Positions 10,621 to 61,235 of a DNA stretch of 64,000 nt are shown here, one piece after another (within the stretch, counting starts at the first letter, position 1; each line of letters opens with the position of its first letter). The stretch comes from Anopheles merus (Eukaryota; Arthropoda; Insecta; Diptera; Culicidae): contig NC_054083.1 in assembly GCF_017562075.2 (NCBI RefSeq), forward strand, positions 6,950,768 through 7,014,767. The letters are read 5' to 3'. Position numbers and translations under genes: made by a program. The notes under the pieces are model-generated. The model was given only the letters and a program-made list of their open reading frames with translations. It had not been told where the DNA came from and did no database searches.

Positions 10621-13600
10621 CTTGCATTGCACTGCAGTGACAGGCGTTATTGACTCCCTCCAATTGAGACCTATTGGAGCTCGCTTGGATTGAGCGAATC
10701 GCCAGCCGCGAGAAGAGATGCTGTGCTGGAGCTTGGTGCAGAAAATAGTTGTAACGCTGCGGTTGCGCCCAGACCAAAAGTGTTAAGTGAGCACGAAAAT
10801 AGAACCATATTTCACGGCGTACACCCACAGCAAAACGAGACCCTGCCTCTTTTGTGCGGCGGATGGAAGCGAAATAAGTGGTGCAATTTGGATGGTAGAA
10901 TTTATGGCCATAGTGTACAAGATCGATTGTGTTTCGTTGGCCACCAGAGCGGGGTGGTTGCTCTAATTTCACAGTGCACAAGTGATGGAGTGTGAAAATT
11001 GTACCGTGAAATCTTCCACCGTTTTAAACCACTGGATCTCGTTAACAGTTGTATTCCTGTTCTAAGAAGCTTCTTACAAGCATATCCAAAGTGTGTATTT
11101 CTTCTGAACGAGCGTTTAAAAAGTGCTTTTTGTTCTACCGTACTCAGTGTTGCAAGGGCCACAAGCTTTTTCATATCACTTTCAGCGCCGAAACCCGAAG
11201 CCACGACGTAAGTCAAAAGCGTGTTCAATGCTCCAAGCAATCCTCCAAAGCAGATGAGATGAAATGGTCAACGAAATTATTTATGTGCCGGTCTCCGTTC
11301 TCACCTCAGTCGCTTGAAGCGTAAGCGTTTGGCAACCGGAAAAGTAAAAGTAAAAATCAACCACGATGAAATGGAACGAGAAATACAGACGGAATGGATA
11401 GACGTGTTTTGGACCTTAGAGCAAAGGCACTATGTTTGAGCAGGGTATATTTTGGGCTTAGTTAGAATGAGGGGTAATGGGTGGAGGGGAGAATAAGGAA
11501 TTCAATTTGAGATCCGTGACGGGTGTGATTGAAACTACGGCAAAGGTCACCTTGAATGGTATTTTTTCTCACTTTAACCCCACGGCTCTGGAATGTGCAA
11601 AAGTAAACGAAACAAAAAGGCAAATTTGAAAACGAGCATTTTTAGCATTCGGTTTGATAATTGCGATAGATCGCTGCGGAGAATGCTTTGAAGTTTACAA
11701 TATTCTACATGTGTCTAATTAGTAAAACTGAAACGTGTAAGCAAAATTGCATGTGACTGAGTAGTACCGGATCGTTGCATAACAAAAAACGGCGTACGAA
11801 ACCCATAGGCACCACCTCTAATCGAATGCAAGCGGGCGGAGTATTTAAGAATTCATGTCCACGAAGGACGGGGCACACCACAGGCAAGCGTTAGCCGTAT
11901 CGATTGACTAGCGTAGGGAACGCGTACAGAAAATTAAATTATATGCATAGGGTACCAGCGAGGGAAATTGAGCCGAGGACTACCGCTACAGATTGGTAGT
12001 AAAACAAAATAGAAAGCTATCGAGCATTCTAGGCACATTGTCGAACCAAGAACACATGAAAACGTGTACAGTGAGCGATAAACCGCGAACTCGTGCACCT
12101 CAGCTGAACAACAGCTGAGCAGCAGTGGGAAGGGACCGTTTGCTCCGTAACCGGTGTCATGACCGATACAACGGTTTGAACCACCAGACTTGTCGCCCAG
12201 CAAGCAAGTTCATTAAATTGCGGTGCGAGGTGCAGTTAGTTGCAAATTATTATCCTATCTCTCTCGAGCACGAACACATCGAGCCGTCCAGTTACGCGGT
12301 CATGTGTGTCATTGTTAGCTGCCATCGTGGTGGTACGTCGATGACAGTGCGATCCACGAAAGAAACTAACGACATCCAACAAACTAACTTTGTTTGACAT
12401 TAATGTGTGTGGCATATTGGCAGTTTATTGTGATGATCATATTGATAAGAGGGGCATGATCTTATTGATAAGAGGATTTTTTTTCCACGTGATAAGATAT
12501 ACATTGCTTCCGACATTCTGACTGATTAATTTAATTTACAGTTTCAGTTTCTTTAAATTTCCTCTGTTGCTTAATAAACTTATAATTTAAAAAAAATCTA
12601 ATAACGCGCATCGTTCGATTAAAAATAAGATATCCATTTTTTTATTTATATGCTCGTTCATGCATAGTTAAAGCTAGTTTTTGCACCAACAAACTCGATA
12701 GACAAGAGTGATAGAAACAGCAAACAATAAAATCTAACAGTAAAGCTCACAAAGCCAGTAGTACTCAATGGTCGTGCAAACAGTTCGAATCCACCATCGC
12801 AAACGAACGGTACTGTACAAGAAATCTGGCTTGCGAAATGGTTGGTAAAATGGTTTGCAGTTCCCCTTGCTGCCTTGGTTCTGGTGCAGATGCGATCGTT
12901 AGCTAGAAGTTCATTTATGCTACGGCAGAGTGTGCTTTTTCTCTTGCAATGTTACCACCACAAATTCACCAGCAAACAGTCGTGCTTTTTGTATTTTCTT
13001 GCATTTGCTCGTTACGGATCAGGATCGATGAAAAATGGTGCCTTTGACCTCGGCAGGGAGAAGAAAAAGCTCGTACTCCGTGTCCGTGTTTGCTCGCACC
13101 CGCCTAGATCATAGGCGTTTCGTTCCTTCCAACCGTCTGCATTGCCTGCACGACCCGGCTAATCCGTTAACGATCGCGACGAAGTAAAACCAAAACAAAG
13201 ACTAAAAACCATCCAAATCAGATCATAATTTCCCGCCACTGCCTCCGTTCTTACTCCGCGTTCACTTCGCGCAAACTCGGGCGGTTATGTTAACGGGCTG
13301 GAAACCTCAAACTATCAGCCGGAAACGATGGCTTATTTATCGATCGATGTTGTTTGCCGCACATTCGCGCAGTCGTACAACGGGTTCAGAGCTCCAGAGA
13401 CACGGGGATTTGTTACGCTTCCAGTGACAGAAACGAACCCGATTGCGGACTGGTTTCAGCTCTGCGTTGTTGTCTGCGATCTTGAACTTGAGTTGGATTG
13501 TTTATGGCGTTTGCTAGATGGCAGAGCTTAATCACACTGGGAGGATGGTTTGAAATTGTCACTACTAATGCTGTTGAAACTCAAATCGACCACATTTGCT

Positions 13601-16600
13601 ACAGCTTCATTGTGATGAGGTCAAAACTCATTTCTATAGCGTACAGGCATGATACCATAACCGGTCCCTTAGTTCATTGATAAGAATTTTTAACTGCTCA
13701 ATTTATTTACTGATTGTCAGAATGGTTCGGTAGTGATGCGTCTGTTACAGTAGTGGAACCAAAAACAGGTTTGGACAAACGCAGATACGACGTTCAGTAA
13801 ATGAAACCCAAATAAAACAGTACCTGCCCAGGGAGACGCTGCAGCCCCAAATGTGGTTATCGCGAACATACAAAACTTGCAGTTCAGTCCTTAACGCTTG
13901 ATTCTCGTCTGGCGACGGTTTGCCGTAGGGTCGTTTTTGCGGCTGTTTTTGTCTTTAGCCACGCAGGAGTAGCAGGGGGCGCGAGAGCACGAACGCTTCA
14001 AGTGAAGAATAAAATAAACGACGAACAGGTTTAGGATTGTCGGTGCTCAGAAGCATGCACAGGAATAAGGACCACTGCGCTGGGGAAAGTGGGCGAGCTA
14101 AAGGGGACAAAGACTACGGCGAGATTGGCAACATAAACCTGTTCTGGATTTAGGATAAGTTTTTTTTCCCTCTGCTTATGCTTTGTGCAAACAATGTGTA
14201 ACAGTTGGGAATCGATTCTTGAGGTGGAAAGCAAGCGGATGCAGCCGGAACACGGCACAAAGCACCAGTGTGATTCGTAATGGGAACCTTTTGGGCAATC
14301 GAGTGGAAGAATTCGAATGATGTGTTGGATGAACTTTTTCGCTAACGTACCGAGACAGTTCCCACTGTCCAGCTGACTACGCAAGGCAGTGTCTTGAATG
14401 GGTAGGCACATAAGCTTGGCAAACATAAGACAGACAAGCCCGTTCCATGTTTTTGATAGACGATTGGCTTTGGCCACCAAAGCCGCGGTGCTCGAGCTGC
14501 ATACCTGGTGTAGTGTCTTAAAAGACCCTAAAAATGGAATCTTATGTCCTTGTGTACATCGGTGGAGCTTGCAACTGCGCCAGTTTGTTGGCAGCGAAAT
14601 GAACATGGAAAGATGAAATATTCATAAGCGAATACATCAAGCAACAAATATCGCAATAGCGGGAATGATATATAGGCGATCGGGTGTTGAGGTGTGCCCG
14701 GACCGATGTTGGAAAATAATTTCGCTTGGTCCGAAAATTGAGCGATTCGTGTGGCAAATGGTAAAGAAGAGGTGAACGAGCGGACGAAGTAGACCGCCGA
14801 CCGGCCCAATAATGAATGATCAGGTGTTGGGATGGAAACATCGAACGGTCGGATTGTTGATGCAATCGAGCAGAAAAGTGAACAATGAGCGCGACTCGTT
14901 GGCCGGTTGGCGGAGCATGTCTTTTTGCCCTGCAACACGTTATACATACCTTCATCGACAAAAGCTGATATCAGAAAGAAAAACTGGAGAACACTGACTG
15001 ACACTCTGAAACGTGGTGCGAAAAGTACAGCAAACAACGAAAATAAGCAGTCAAGTTCGTCTTCTCCTGTTTTCTCTCTCGTAGGATCTGTAACACGCGA
15101 AAATGCAGCGTTGTATTTTAGCGCGTATGTCATTAGCACGAAAACACAACAAAATTTCGGAGGCCCAATCGGGCAAGTGGATAAAAATGACCAGGCGAGT
15201 GGAGCGATGTAAAATTTACCATTTTTGGCTCCCCTCATCTTCCAGCCAAACGTAATTGCTACAAAATTAAAACCGAACTTTATTATGTTTCGCCAATCAC
15301 AACAGGAAACGAGGCTTGCAATGAGGGTTTTTAAAAGAGAGCCATCATTTGGCTGTTGTTGAAATAATATCCATAATCATGAGCAGAATGCTGGGTAAGG
15401 TGCAACATCATTTGCTCAACATGCAATGGAAAAAACACATTGTAAAGCTATCTCGCCCTGTGGTAGGATGTGCTTTATTAAATGTTTTGCCAAATTTCTC
15501 AAAGAGATTGACTATGAAGCTGATTTTTCTTCAATCGTGAACAGTTCTCAATTGTAGGATGGCTTTGTCGAGCATTGTGTATTATAATCGTAGCTTTTGT
15601 CCGATTCACATTAAAATCATCGATACGTGCTTGCTGTAATGCACACTCCAGCAAACGATCCAGAACAAGTGAGTAAGGATGTGAGGTATATGCGGCCGCT
15701 TAATTATAAGGCTCAACCGGAAGAAATTGAATTGTAATACAAACAACATTTTCCACCCGAATCGACGGGAAACGAAAGCCGAAAGGATGCTCTCCCGGAA
15801 GAATAATTAAACTTGATTAGAACATTAAAATCGGCTCCGGACGAGTCTGTGGCAAGTGGTAATACCTGCCTGACTCGGCGTTAAGCGCACGAAAGGAAAA
15901 CATTAAATTACTCGTCAAAATTATCTTCACCCCGGCTGGCCGGTAATAGGCACGTTCAGATAATGCCGTATTAAAGCAATCAAACAGCACAGCTCCGCAC
16001 AGAAGTCGATCGTTGTTCAGAGAATCCTCCTATCGCTCGATCACTGAAATCACTTGACCTTCGACGGCAGCTTGGCCGCATTTGAACCTTGGGTGGATGC
16101 ATTAGATCGAAAGTGGCTTCCGTTCACGGGGCATTGCTTTTACGCCACAGAACAAGACAAGTCGCACACAGTACGTTGTGGCTATTGGTGTTGGGCTTTC
16201 CTTTCGCTCTTACCTGTTCTATCTTGAGCGGAAGTCAGTTATTGCAAATTTCTCGACTACATCCTGGGTGAAGATAATTTTCGGAGCACCGTGAGAGAGA
16301 AAGAGTTATGTATATGTAGGAGGGGGGTGGGAAACAAACCAAACTAAGAATTTATATCCATCGATGAAAAAGTGTTGAATTGTTCCCACCACTTTGCTAC
16401 AACGAATCCTTGAAGGAAGATGGGTTGAAAGATTTATTCTTTTCGAAATTCCTTTTGGTGGAGAAGTTGTATCCAATCCTATGTTGACAATAGTCATTTC
16501 CCATCACGTTTTATTGTCTAATTCAGTAAAATAACGTTATTTTCGAACAAAACATGTAAAACAATTCCTGGGTCGGTTCTCGCACATCACTGTTCGGTTG

Positions 16601-17621
16601 GCAGTCAGCAAGATCACTATTCGAATCAGTTTTTCGTCCGTGTCCGAGCTACTGGATTCACGGGAATTCGTTTGCATAATTTAATGGCTCTACGCTTCCA
16701 AACCTTCGCGTATGACATATACCTTTGAGGCGTCGTTCTGGCTTGGTGAGCCAGTTGGGCTAGTACGGCGGTCGTATAGAAGAGAAGGAATGCAATGTCC
16801 AGGCGTAGGGCAAAAGCCACCATGCATAAGTTAACTGATGGCATCAAATTGTTACCGAAAAGTGGAACTGATAGAGTTGCTTAAAATTAAAGTAACGCTA
16901 CATCGCTCTTATCTTTTCCATCTGGGTCCCGAAGAGGTCAACACTGCCCGTTGGTTTACCGACGGGGAAGACTTCACGTCGAAAGGGATGTCACAAGCGA
17001 ATGCACATGGCATGCAGTGCCGGAGATCGCATACAGTAAAATATTATTATGTTTCCGAGAAGGTTGCTGGCATGGTAGTGAGCCGTTTGAAAGCATCATG
17101 TGCGTGTGTAGGTTTGTGTGAGCCCTTCATTTAAGAACTATGTTTGTTCTGGTGCTTATAGGTAGGCCTGAAGTTTCTATAAATTCCAATCTATAAGAAT
17201 AGGTAATAAATAAACAGCATCAATCATTGCTGTAAAACAAAAATGCTCAATTTCAATGTAATAAACTACATTAATGTAAAAGCAATACACAGTTCCATGT
17301 GATGTTTTACAGCTCACAACACTTTCCAAGATAATGATATTTTTCACATTTTTTATTGCTCATTTTGGTATGGCCTAGGTTCCAAAATGCTTCTATCAAC
17401 GAGCTACTATGACTAGGTCGTTGATTATAGAACACAATTTAATGGGTTGGACAAGCAATTCCCCGACACTTTTTCCACTCCCGACCGGAACAACGATTTA
17501 AATTCAATTACATGTTGTAAATTCCAGTCCATCACTTGTTGTTGTCGTTCTTGATTGCACCACTACCTGCTGCTCTCGTTCTCAGTCAGCAAAGACCAAC
17601 AATCCGCACAATCTACCCAAA
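10621..17621. other. Intron, no supported gene
   Basis: Open frames up to 236 codons occur on the minus strand (14528-15238) but show no domain, no conserved pattern and no splice context. I see an imperfect direct repeat (GATCATATTGATAAGAGG and GATCTTATTGATAAGAGG) at 12436-12474. Otherwise there is nothing I can support. Confidence 0.5.
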
Positions 17622-18057
17622 CTAAGGGAAGCGTGAAGGGCAGTCGGGAGTTTTTGTAGCCGCTTCATCGTCACCGTCGTATTTAGAGCCCTCGGGAACC
17701 TTGGGAAACATTCGCGGCTCGTTCCGGTTCACGACTGTAGGGTTGAACTTGACGTGTAAGAACGCATGTTCTTGGTCATAGGCACTGTTTCCAACCGAGA
17801 GCACAATGATGTGAAATTTAGAACTTTTGTTTAAATGACTTAAACATATAGAGGCCACAACCCCTGGATCAATGCCCATAGAATGTACTAGTGGCTTCAA
17901 TACCCAGCCTTCAGCTATTTGAACCGCAACCACTGTTCCATCATTTTCATTCTTATTGGTGAATGAAATTCTTCTCGATCAACTTTTCACCAATAAAGTT
18001 CGCACACTTAGCGTCATCTGAGTGATAGTTTATTTCAAAATATCCTTTCACTATATT
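17622..18057 (-). pseudogene. Unidentified coding-like segment with a frame break
   Basis: On the minus strand an open frame (18057 to the TAA at 17953) reads GYFEINYHSDDAKCANFIGE and on to FIHQ. It is followed, in another frame, by about 110 open codons ending at 17622 that include VAVQIAEGWVLKPLVHSMG, FLHVKFNPTVV and EPRMFPKVPEGSKYDGDDEA. Composition and codon pattern look more like a real protein than the surrounding chance frames. A 58-nt GT-AG intron could instead bridge the two frames, but its pyrimidine tract is poor. I do not recognise the family. It may be a nested gene, a retro-pseudogene or chance. Confidence 0.25.
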
Positions 18058-23972
<5,915 letters not shown>

Positions 23973-24714
23973 AGCAAGTGATAAGCATGCAACCTAGGGG
24001 GTAAGCAGGGCAAATATTTGCTCAGGAAATATAGCTCCAGTTGCGTCGTGTCTGCAAAGGTCCGGAATCGGATAAAAGCAATAGCCGTAGCTCGAACCCC
24101 GTGCGAGTTTCAAAGCACATCTTCGTAGTGATGGCATTGCACTGGGTGCATTTCCGCAGCCAGGGTTTGTTTGAAAGTGAGAAGATATTTAGACATAGGG
24201 GGAGCATTTTTTCAGTGCTGCTTGCTTGAAAGTGAAAGCTTCCAATTGAGATTCTTCCAAAAGTTGATGATCAAATAAACTAGATCGATTTAGCTTTTCA
24301 CCTGGTGTTCATCGCATGTCTTTGGACTCTGGACTTATTGAGAGAGTCTCGTAAAACAAACCGTAGGGTTTATGAAGTTTTTGTTGATCAAAAATAGAAT
24401 TAACTTGTTAAATTGTACACTATCTGGAAGATGCAACACATTAAAGTGACTTTAAACACTGTAAACCCTCGTGGAACAAACGAATAAATACTCAACAGAG
24501 CTTTCGCTACAGATCGTAGACATGAGTTGATTTTGAAGAGTGTTCGACAATCAAAGCAGAGGATTTGTCACTGATCCTTTCTACACTTTGGATAGTAGAG
24601 TTTTGATATGACGCATTTTGGTAATGATCATTCACCGACGACTATACCATCTCTTGAACGCAGTCGAAGGGGAAATGTACGTTCAGAGGCTTACGCAGCC
24701 CTGTCTCTCGAGCG

Positions 24715-24745
24715 TATATAAACGTTGAAAGGCTTTTGGCAGTGA
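24715..24745 (+). promoter_or_regulatory. Candidate TATA promoter
   Basis: TATATAAA at 24715-24722 lies about 26 bp before an initiator-like CAGTGA (A at 24741), in a locally GC-richer stretch (24650-24950). Spacing is slightly short. The downstream sequence contains only short open frames, so a non-coding first exon is the more likely product, if any. Confidence 0.25.
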
Positions 24746-24972
24746 TTGCTCTTCCCCGTTTTCTCGCCCCTTAGCCTGGCCTCCGTGCAGCGCACATACC
24801 GAAACCGGATGGGTCGGATTGAGATTACTTCCTTCTATCGCAGCATTTCCATCGATGCTTCACGTGCGTTGGTGTGTGCTCAATTGTGCTTCTCCTTTTG
24901 AGCCATCATTCGATTTGAGACGTTTTCCTCTAGTGCTGGGTGGATCATGCAGCGAAAGCAAAGATAAAAAAA

Positions 24973-24974
<2 letters not shown>

Positions 24975-25018
<44 letters not shown>
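24975..25018. repeat. (AC)22 microsatellite
   Basis: A perfect AC dinucleotide run flanked by an A-rich segment. Confidence 0.97.
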
Positions 25019-25021
<3 letters not shown>

Positions 25022-27399
25022 TGCAAACACTGGTTCGACTATTGCAGGCTCAACATCTTTCAAATGTAAGGAAATTAGCAATCATTATAACTCAATATTT
25101 GAATAGATGAATGGTGTTGGATTTGTTACATTTTCTACAGCACCGGTGCGCAGAGCAGCGCGTGGTGCAAAATTTGCTTTTGCTCACAGCACACACACAC
25201 ACACACGATCGGAGAGTTGCACAAATGTTTGTTCAAATTTTGATTTACATGTGCACACGAGATGCTGAGAAAGAAAAATTGGGATTGAATGATGAAATTG
25301 TACACAAAATTCCTTCATCAACGGTTAAATTATAGAGCTAGCTGGGTGAGTGTGTGAGACATGAAATCGGGGTAGAAATGGGAAGAACATTACATAAAGA
25401 ATGTTTCATACAATCGAAACATTGGTATGCTGTGTTACAACACTAAAGATCAACTGCATTCCGTACAGCTCTATTGATTGATAGTTGAACATCAAAATCC
25501 TTCATTGCTTTCATTGCTATTTATTTAAGCATCAAACAAAACAAGCGTTGCTTGTTTAAAAAATTGTATGATTGTTTTGTTTTGGTAAAAAAATTTCAAA
25601 AGTATAGAATGAAATATATTTAAATTATATAGTTTTCTTAACACTACTGGAGAAGGCTTCATCATCCGCAAGACAAGCATTGACTGGGTTAGTTCTAACT
25701 CAGACATGACAAGAGTAAGCATGAATTGAGCAAGGAAAAGTTAGGTGCCATAGGATAAAAGACACTAATACTAGCATCCTGCAATTAATCTGTTGAATGT
25801 TATTGCTACTGTGCATGCTGTGTTGATTGTGAGATGAATTTAGTCATTCACGTAGCGGCGCTTGCTTGTACATAATGCACTCAAATGCATTTTGTAAAAA
25901 CATACGAACGGAGAATGAGGAAGAGAAAGGTGAGAAGGAAGAAAAGAGAAGACTGACGAAACGTGCATAGAAAATAGCAACATCGTATGAAATATATTCG
26001 CCAGAGCAGGACAGTACGCACAGCGTTCGCCGGGTGAAAACGCCATTTACATGGCTTTCCTTGCGTTTGTTTGCAATGGAAATAATTTATTACTACGTGC
26101 TTGATATCACAACAGGAAGGAGCAGCTACCCAGCGACAACGTGCTGGGTAAAGGCAGTGCCGAGCAGTAGACTGCAGCGGAAGCGGCGGGGAGCTTCATT
26201 TCTAAAACTTGAAACCTGATCAATTATCGCCTCCGGCTGTTGGAGCAGCAAACGCTGTATGCACCGCGGCATGCGGCATGTGAAAATGCGGAGCAAACAC
26301 ATCGCTGGATGATGCATTTTGAGTTGCTTGCATTTTCCATCCCACAGCGGCTGGGGTTGTTTGTGGAAAGAATTCGCTTCCGCAACCGGAAGTGAAGGGA
26401 AATGCGCGTCAATTCTTTCGATCCAGTCAAAACTCTGGACTGGATCTGATTTATTTTTTGTGCTCATACATCTTACCCGTGTACCCCGTGCGCCGTGCTC
26501 TACTCGTGATGTGCGCATCGGCTCGGTTCCCCGCATGATTTCGCGCATTTTGTCAAACGAGGCATTCCTCGGCTGCTGCATGACGACTGCAATGGTGCCG
26601 GGGGTTTTTTTCAAACGTTAGAAAACGCTGCACCATTCCGTGGTTGGTATAGTTGATTTTTACTTTCTTTTTCAATTTCCACACACTGAACTACGAACGA
26701 CCGCGAATGAATGGGTGGAAAAAAGTGTTCGGAGACCTACACTACGTCACACTGGATGGCAGAAATGACAGCTCATTCTGGGGGGCATAGGACCATTTCG
26801 TGGAATGCATCTCGCTTTGGAACTTTTGTTAGATTGATTATTCGTCACTTTTCCTACAACATCGAAATGTCTATTCTTGCAGATTGGAGCACCGTACCGT
26901 ATTGGGTTTTGCAAATCATTTCCTGTGGTGGTTTTTGTAGTGGCTGCTGTCGAAAAAAAAGGGATGCACCAAATATCTGCACTGCACATTCGCGTATCGT
27001 GGTCCGTGTATCTGTATGCTGTTGCATTGCAAGGTCCAGAAATGGTACAGCTGCAGCACCACTGTTAACGTGTGCTATTTTCATCTAAGTGTGTTTTGTA
27101 TGTGTGTGTTTGGGGGTGTATTGGTGTGATACTCCGTTCACGGCTGTTGCGTTCACAGTCAACGCAGCGTGACCGCGACAACCGTCAAACTACTGATGTC
27201 CTTTTTTGCTAACCGTGATGAGCACAGAGAACGTGAAAATTGCAGAAATCTATTCGCTGTTTGTGTGAGTCGTTGCCCAAACGAATTGCGGGACAGGGCA
27301 GTTGTGTGTGCAAATTGTGACCACAGAAAGCGGTAGCACAAATAAAAAAGTGGAGCTGAAAAGTTAGGACACAGTGAAATCAGCCAAATCATCGACAGA
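25019..27399. other. Intron leading into the 5' UTR of the short isoform
   Basis: It includes a short (CA)n at 25189-25206. The last 250 bp before ATG 27400 (about 27150-27399) is mixed in base composition and should contain the 5' UTR of the short isoform. No TATA box or clean initiator is evident, so the transcription start is not placed. Confidence 0.4.
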
Positions 27400-59020
<31,621 letters not shown>

Positions 59021-59410
59021 ATTCGGGCCGCATCATCACCCGCACCCAGCTGGAAACGGGCAGGCGAGGAACCGCGGGCGGATCGAAGGACATTTGCGCT
59101 GCGGGCTGAATCTATGTGATGGGTGTGCGTGTGCCTATGTTTGTGTGACTGAACGGCTGCTATGCCGCTGTACCGTGGACAAAGCGCTGCTTCGTGAGAT
59201 GTTCCAAGATCGATACGCCTCTCCAGCACCAGCACTTTGTTCCGCTTGAAGTAATTCCAATGGGTGGGATCAATTCGAGAAGCTCACTGTTTCGCGAGCG
59301 TGAAACAGATCATTTTATATCACTATAACCAAAATGGAACCGAAACAAACTTAGCTAGGCCAAATAAGCAGATAGGCGGAACCGATTGGGATGCCTTTGG
59401 GATGGGCAAT

Positions 59411-59416
59411 AGAGAG

Positions 59417-59470
<54 letters not shown>
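59411..59470. repeat. (AG)n microsatellite in 3' UTR
   Basis: About 30 AG units with one interruption (GC near 59419), just before the first poly(A) signal candidate. Confidence 0.97.
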
Positions 59471-59474
<4 letters not shown>

Positions 59475-59714
59475 ATAGAATTCGGTTGGCTATTCGGTCA
59501 GCCCCGCATTACACCAGTGGAGCTGCTTATAATTTGGGAGGGAAAAGGAGTGATCGTTTTAAATAAAAGAAGGAATCTTACACCGACCATGTGATACGAA
59601 AGAGGGAAACGGATACTTTTAACCAACAGAAGACTCAATCCTTATGAAAATCAAAGATTAATGAAATGAGACGTTCGTGCAGCAGACCAACTATGCTAAT
59701 AGCAATGGGTGTAT

Positions 59715-59718
<4 letters not shown>

Positions 59719-59756
<38 letters not shown>
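59719..59756. repeat. (AG)19 microsatellite
   Basis: A perfect AG run between the two AATAAA candidates. Confidence 0.97.
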
Positions 59757-59758
<2 letters not shown>

Positions 59759-60129
59759 AAAAAGAGAGTGAGGAAGAGTTTTAACTTACCTAGTAACTGA
59801 TACAATAACTATTCAATGTAAACGACGGGATCGAGATAGGTAGAGCAAATGTACCGAACCGATGTGTATGCATAGACAAACAGCCGTTTTTAATATTGCG
59901 AAATTCATATTGTGCATGCTAAGCGACATGTATAACAAGTATCTTCGGCCTGCCAACTATATCAATAAAATATCTACAATTTCAAAACATGTGTTAATCG
60001 ATAGTGATCTTTTACAAATATTTCACTTGGTAGAAATGTTGAGAAACACAGTAATGATTAGTGATTAACTGGAAATTAAAAGTATGTCCTGCATACCACA
60101 ATTCGTTGTTTCCAATAACATTATCTTCT

Positions 60130-60320
60130 TTTTATTATTTTTTGGCACAACAAGGCATAACAGCCCTACTTATATCTGTAGTGAGCTTAGCTTTCAGTGA
60201 TTAATTGATCACATGCAGCAGCGTAGTCTGTCCTACGTATGGGAGCATGATGCATTGAGGACTTGAACCCATGAAGAGCAAGTTATTTAAGTTGTTCGAG
60301 GTGACACGATATAAACGATA
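60130..60320 (-). mobile_element. Decayed SINE200-related element
   Basis: Read on the minus strand it has CATGGGTTCAAGTCC (B-box), CCCATACGTAGGACAGACTA and ATCACTGAAA in the same order and spacing as the SINE at 2024-2230, then an A-rich tail. It is clearly diverged, and I could not place a target-site duplication. Confidence 0.65.
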
Positions 60321-60557
60321 TTGACTACATCTAATAACATCTATTTTGATAAAAGAGATGCAGGTAAGATGTAGTTCTGAAAACTGTAGGTATTTAACAA
60401 TGAATGTAATACATATGTTTAGAGAACATGCAGATGTTGATCTACAAATATATTCTAAAACATTTAATGATGATTCTTTAAAAATAATAAATGAAATCAA
60501 TATGATTGTAACAGCAATTCCAGGTTCAGAAGTTAGCTACTTAAATATTCCTTCTTA

Positions 60558-60909
60558 CCGCGCGGCTACATGAGGTGAAATATACAGCGAAATGAACTAT
60601 TTGACAGGCGAAATATCTGACGGATAAAGCATCACAGCAACCAGCTGATGTGCAATGTAAACAAATAACGTGCACAAAATCGTAATTAAATCCATTAAAT
60701 AGCTTCAATATAGAGTACTTCGTTAATTTTCAGTCAACAGTTAATAATTTCTTCCAATTAGGGAATGTTCTGCTTGAGAAGATATTATTTTAAATAGAAT
60801 TTCGAAAGCGGATGTTGTGTCTCCCCCAACCCTTTAGCTATACCTGTCAGATATTTCACCTGTCAAATAGTTCATTTCGCTGTATATTTCACCTCATGTA
60901 GCCGCGCGG
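60558..60909. mobile_element. MITE, 352 bp, about 64-bp terminal inverted repeats
   Basis: The ends begin CCGCGCGGCTACATGAGG and are inverted copies for about 64 bp with a single mismatch. TTA flanks both sides (60555-60557 and 60910-60912). A 3-bp TTA duplication is the hallmark of PIF/Harbinger-type insertion and of the 3-bp MITE group known in Anopheles. The interior has no transposase, so it is non-autonomous. Confidence 0.85.
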
Positions 60910-60947
60910 TTAGTCTTCTTTGTGTTTCCATATATTATATTTTCTTA

Positions 60948-61232
60948 CCGCAGGACTCCTCACAGCATAACCGCAGGACTCCACACAGCATAACACGGAG
61001 CGCAACATAACAAATAACAGCTGCCAAATGCCTCAAAAAACGCTTTATTGCCGGTACCATGTTTTAAATATCCTTAGTAGGCCGCTCATTTCTCGTTAAA
61101 ATGCTACCAACCTACTGCGATGACCGACAGTTAATGAAACGCTTTACCTCCTTTCCCAAGCGTTTTGTGAAGCGTTTGGCAGCTGTCAGCTGTTATGTTG
61201 GACTCCGTGTTATGCTGTGTGGAGTCCTGCGG
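60948..61232. mobile_element. Second MITE, 285 bp, with duplicated left terminus
   Basis: The left end CCGCAGGACTCC and the right end GGAGTCCTGCGG are inverted copies. The match continues inward for some 60 bp through CAGCATAACACGGAG and AACATAAC. TTA flanks both ends (60945-60947 and 61233-61235). The left terminal 23 bp is duplicated in tandem (starts at 60948 and 60971). There is no coding capacity. It sits only 38 bp from the first MITE. Confidence 0.82.
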
Positions 61233-61235
61233 TTA

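Larger units (their letters stand above)
59021..59969 (+). other. Fhos: Fhos 3' UTR and candidate poly(A) signals
   Basis: Non-coding sequence after the TGA at 59018-59020. AATAAA occurs at 59562-59567 and again at 59964-59969; either could end the transcript. The stretch includes two (AG)n tracts listed separately. Confidence 0.5.

Noticed and set aside
14528..15238. 236-codon minus-strand frame
   Set aside because: No domain, random composition, no splice context; plausible by chance in 64 kb.
60346..60573. 75-codon AT-rich plus-strand frame running into the first MITE
   Set aside because: Its end is supplied by the transposon terminus, and I see no family pattern.
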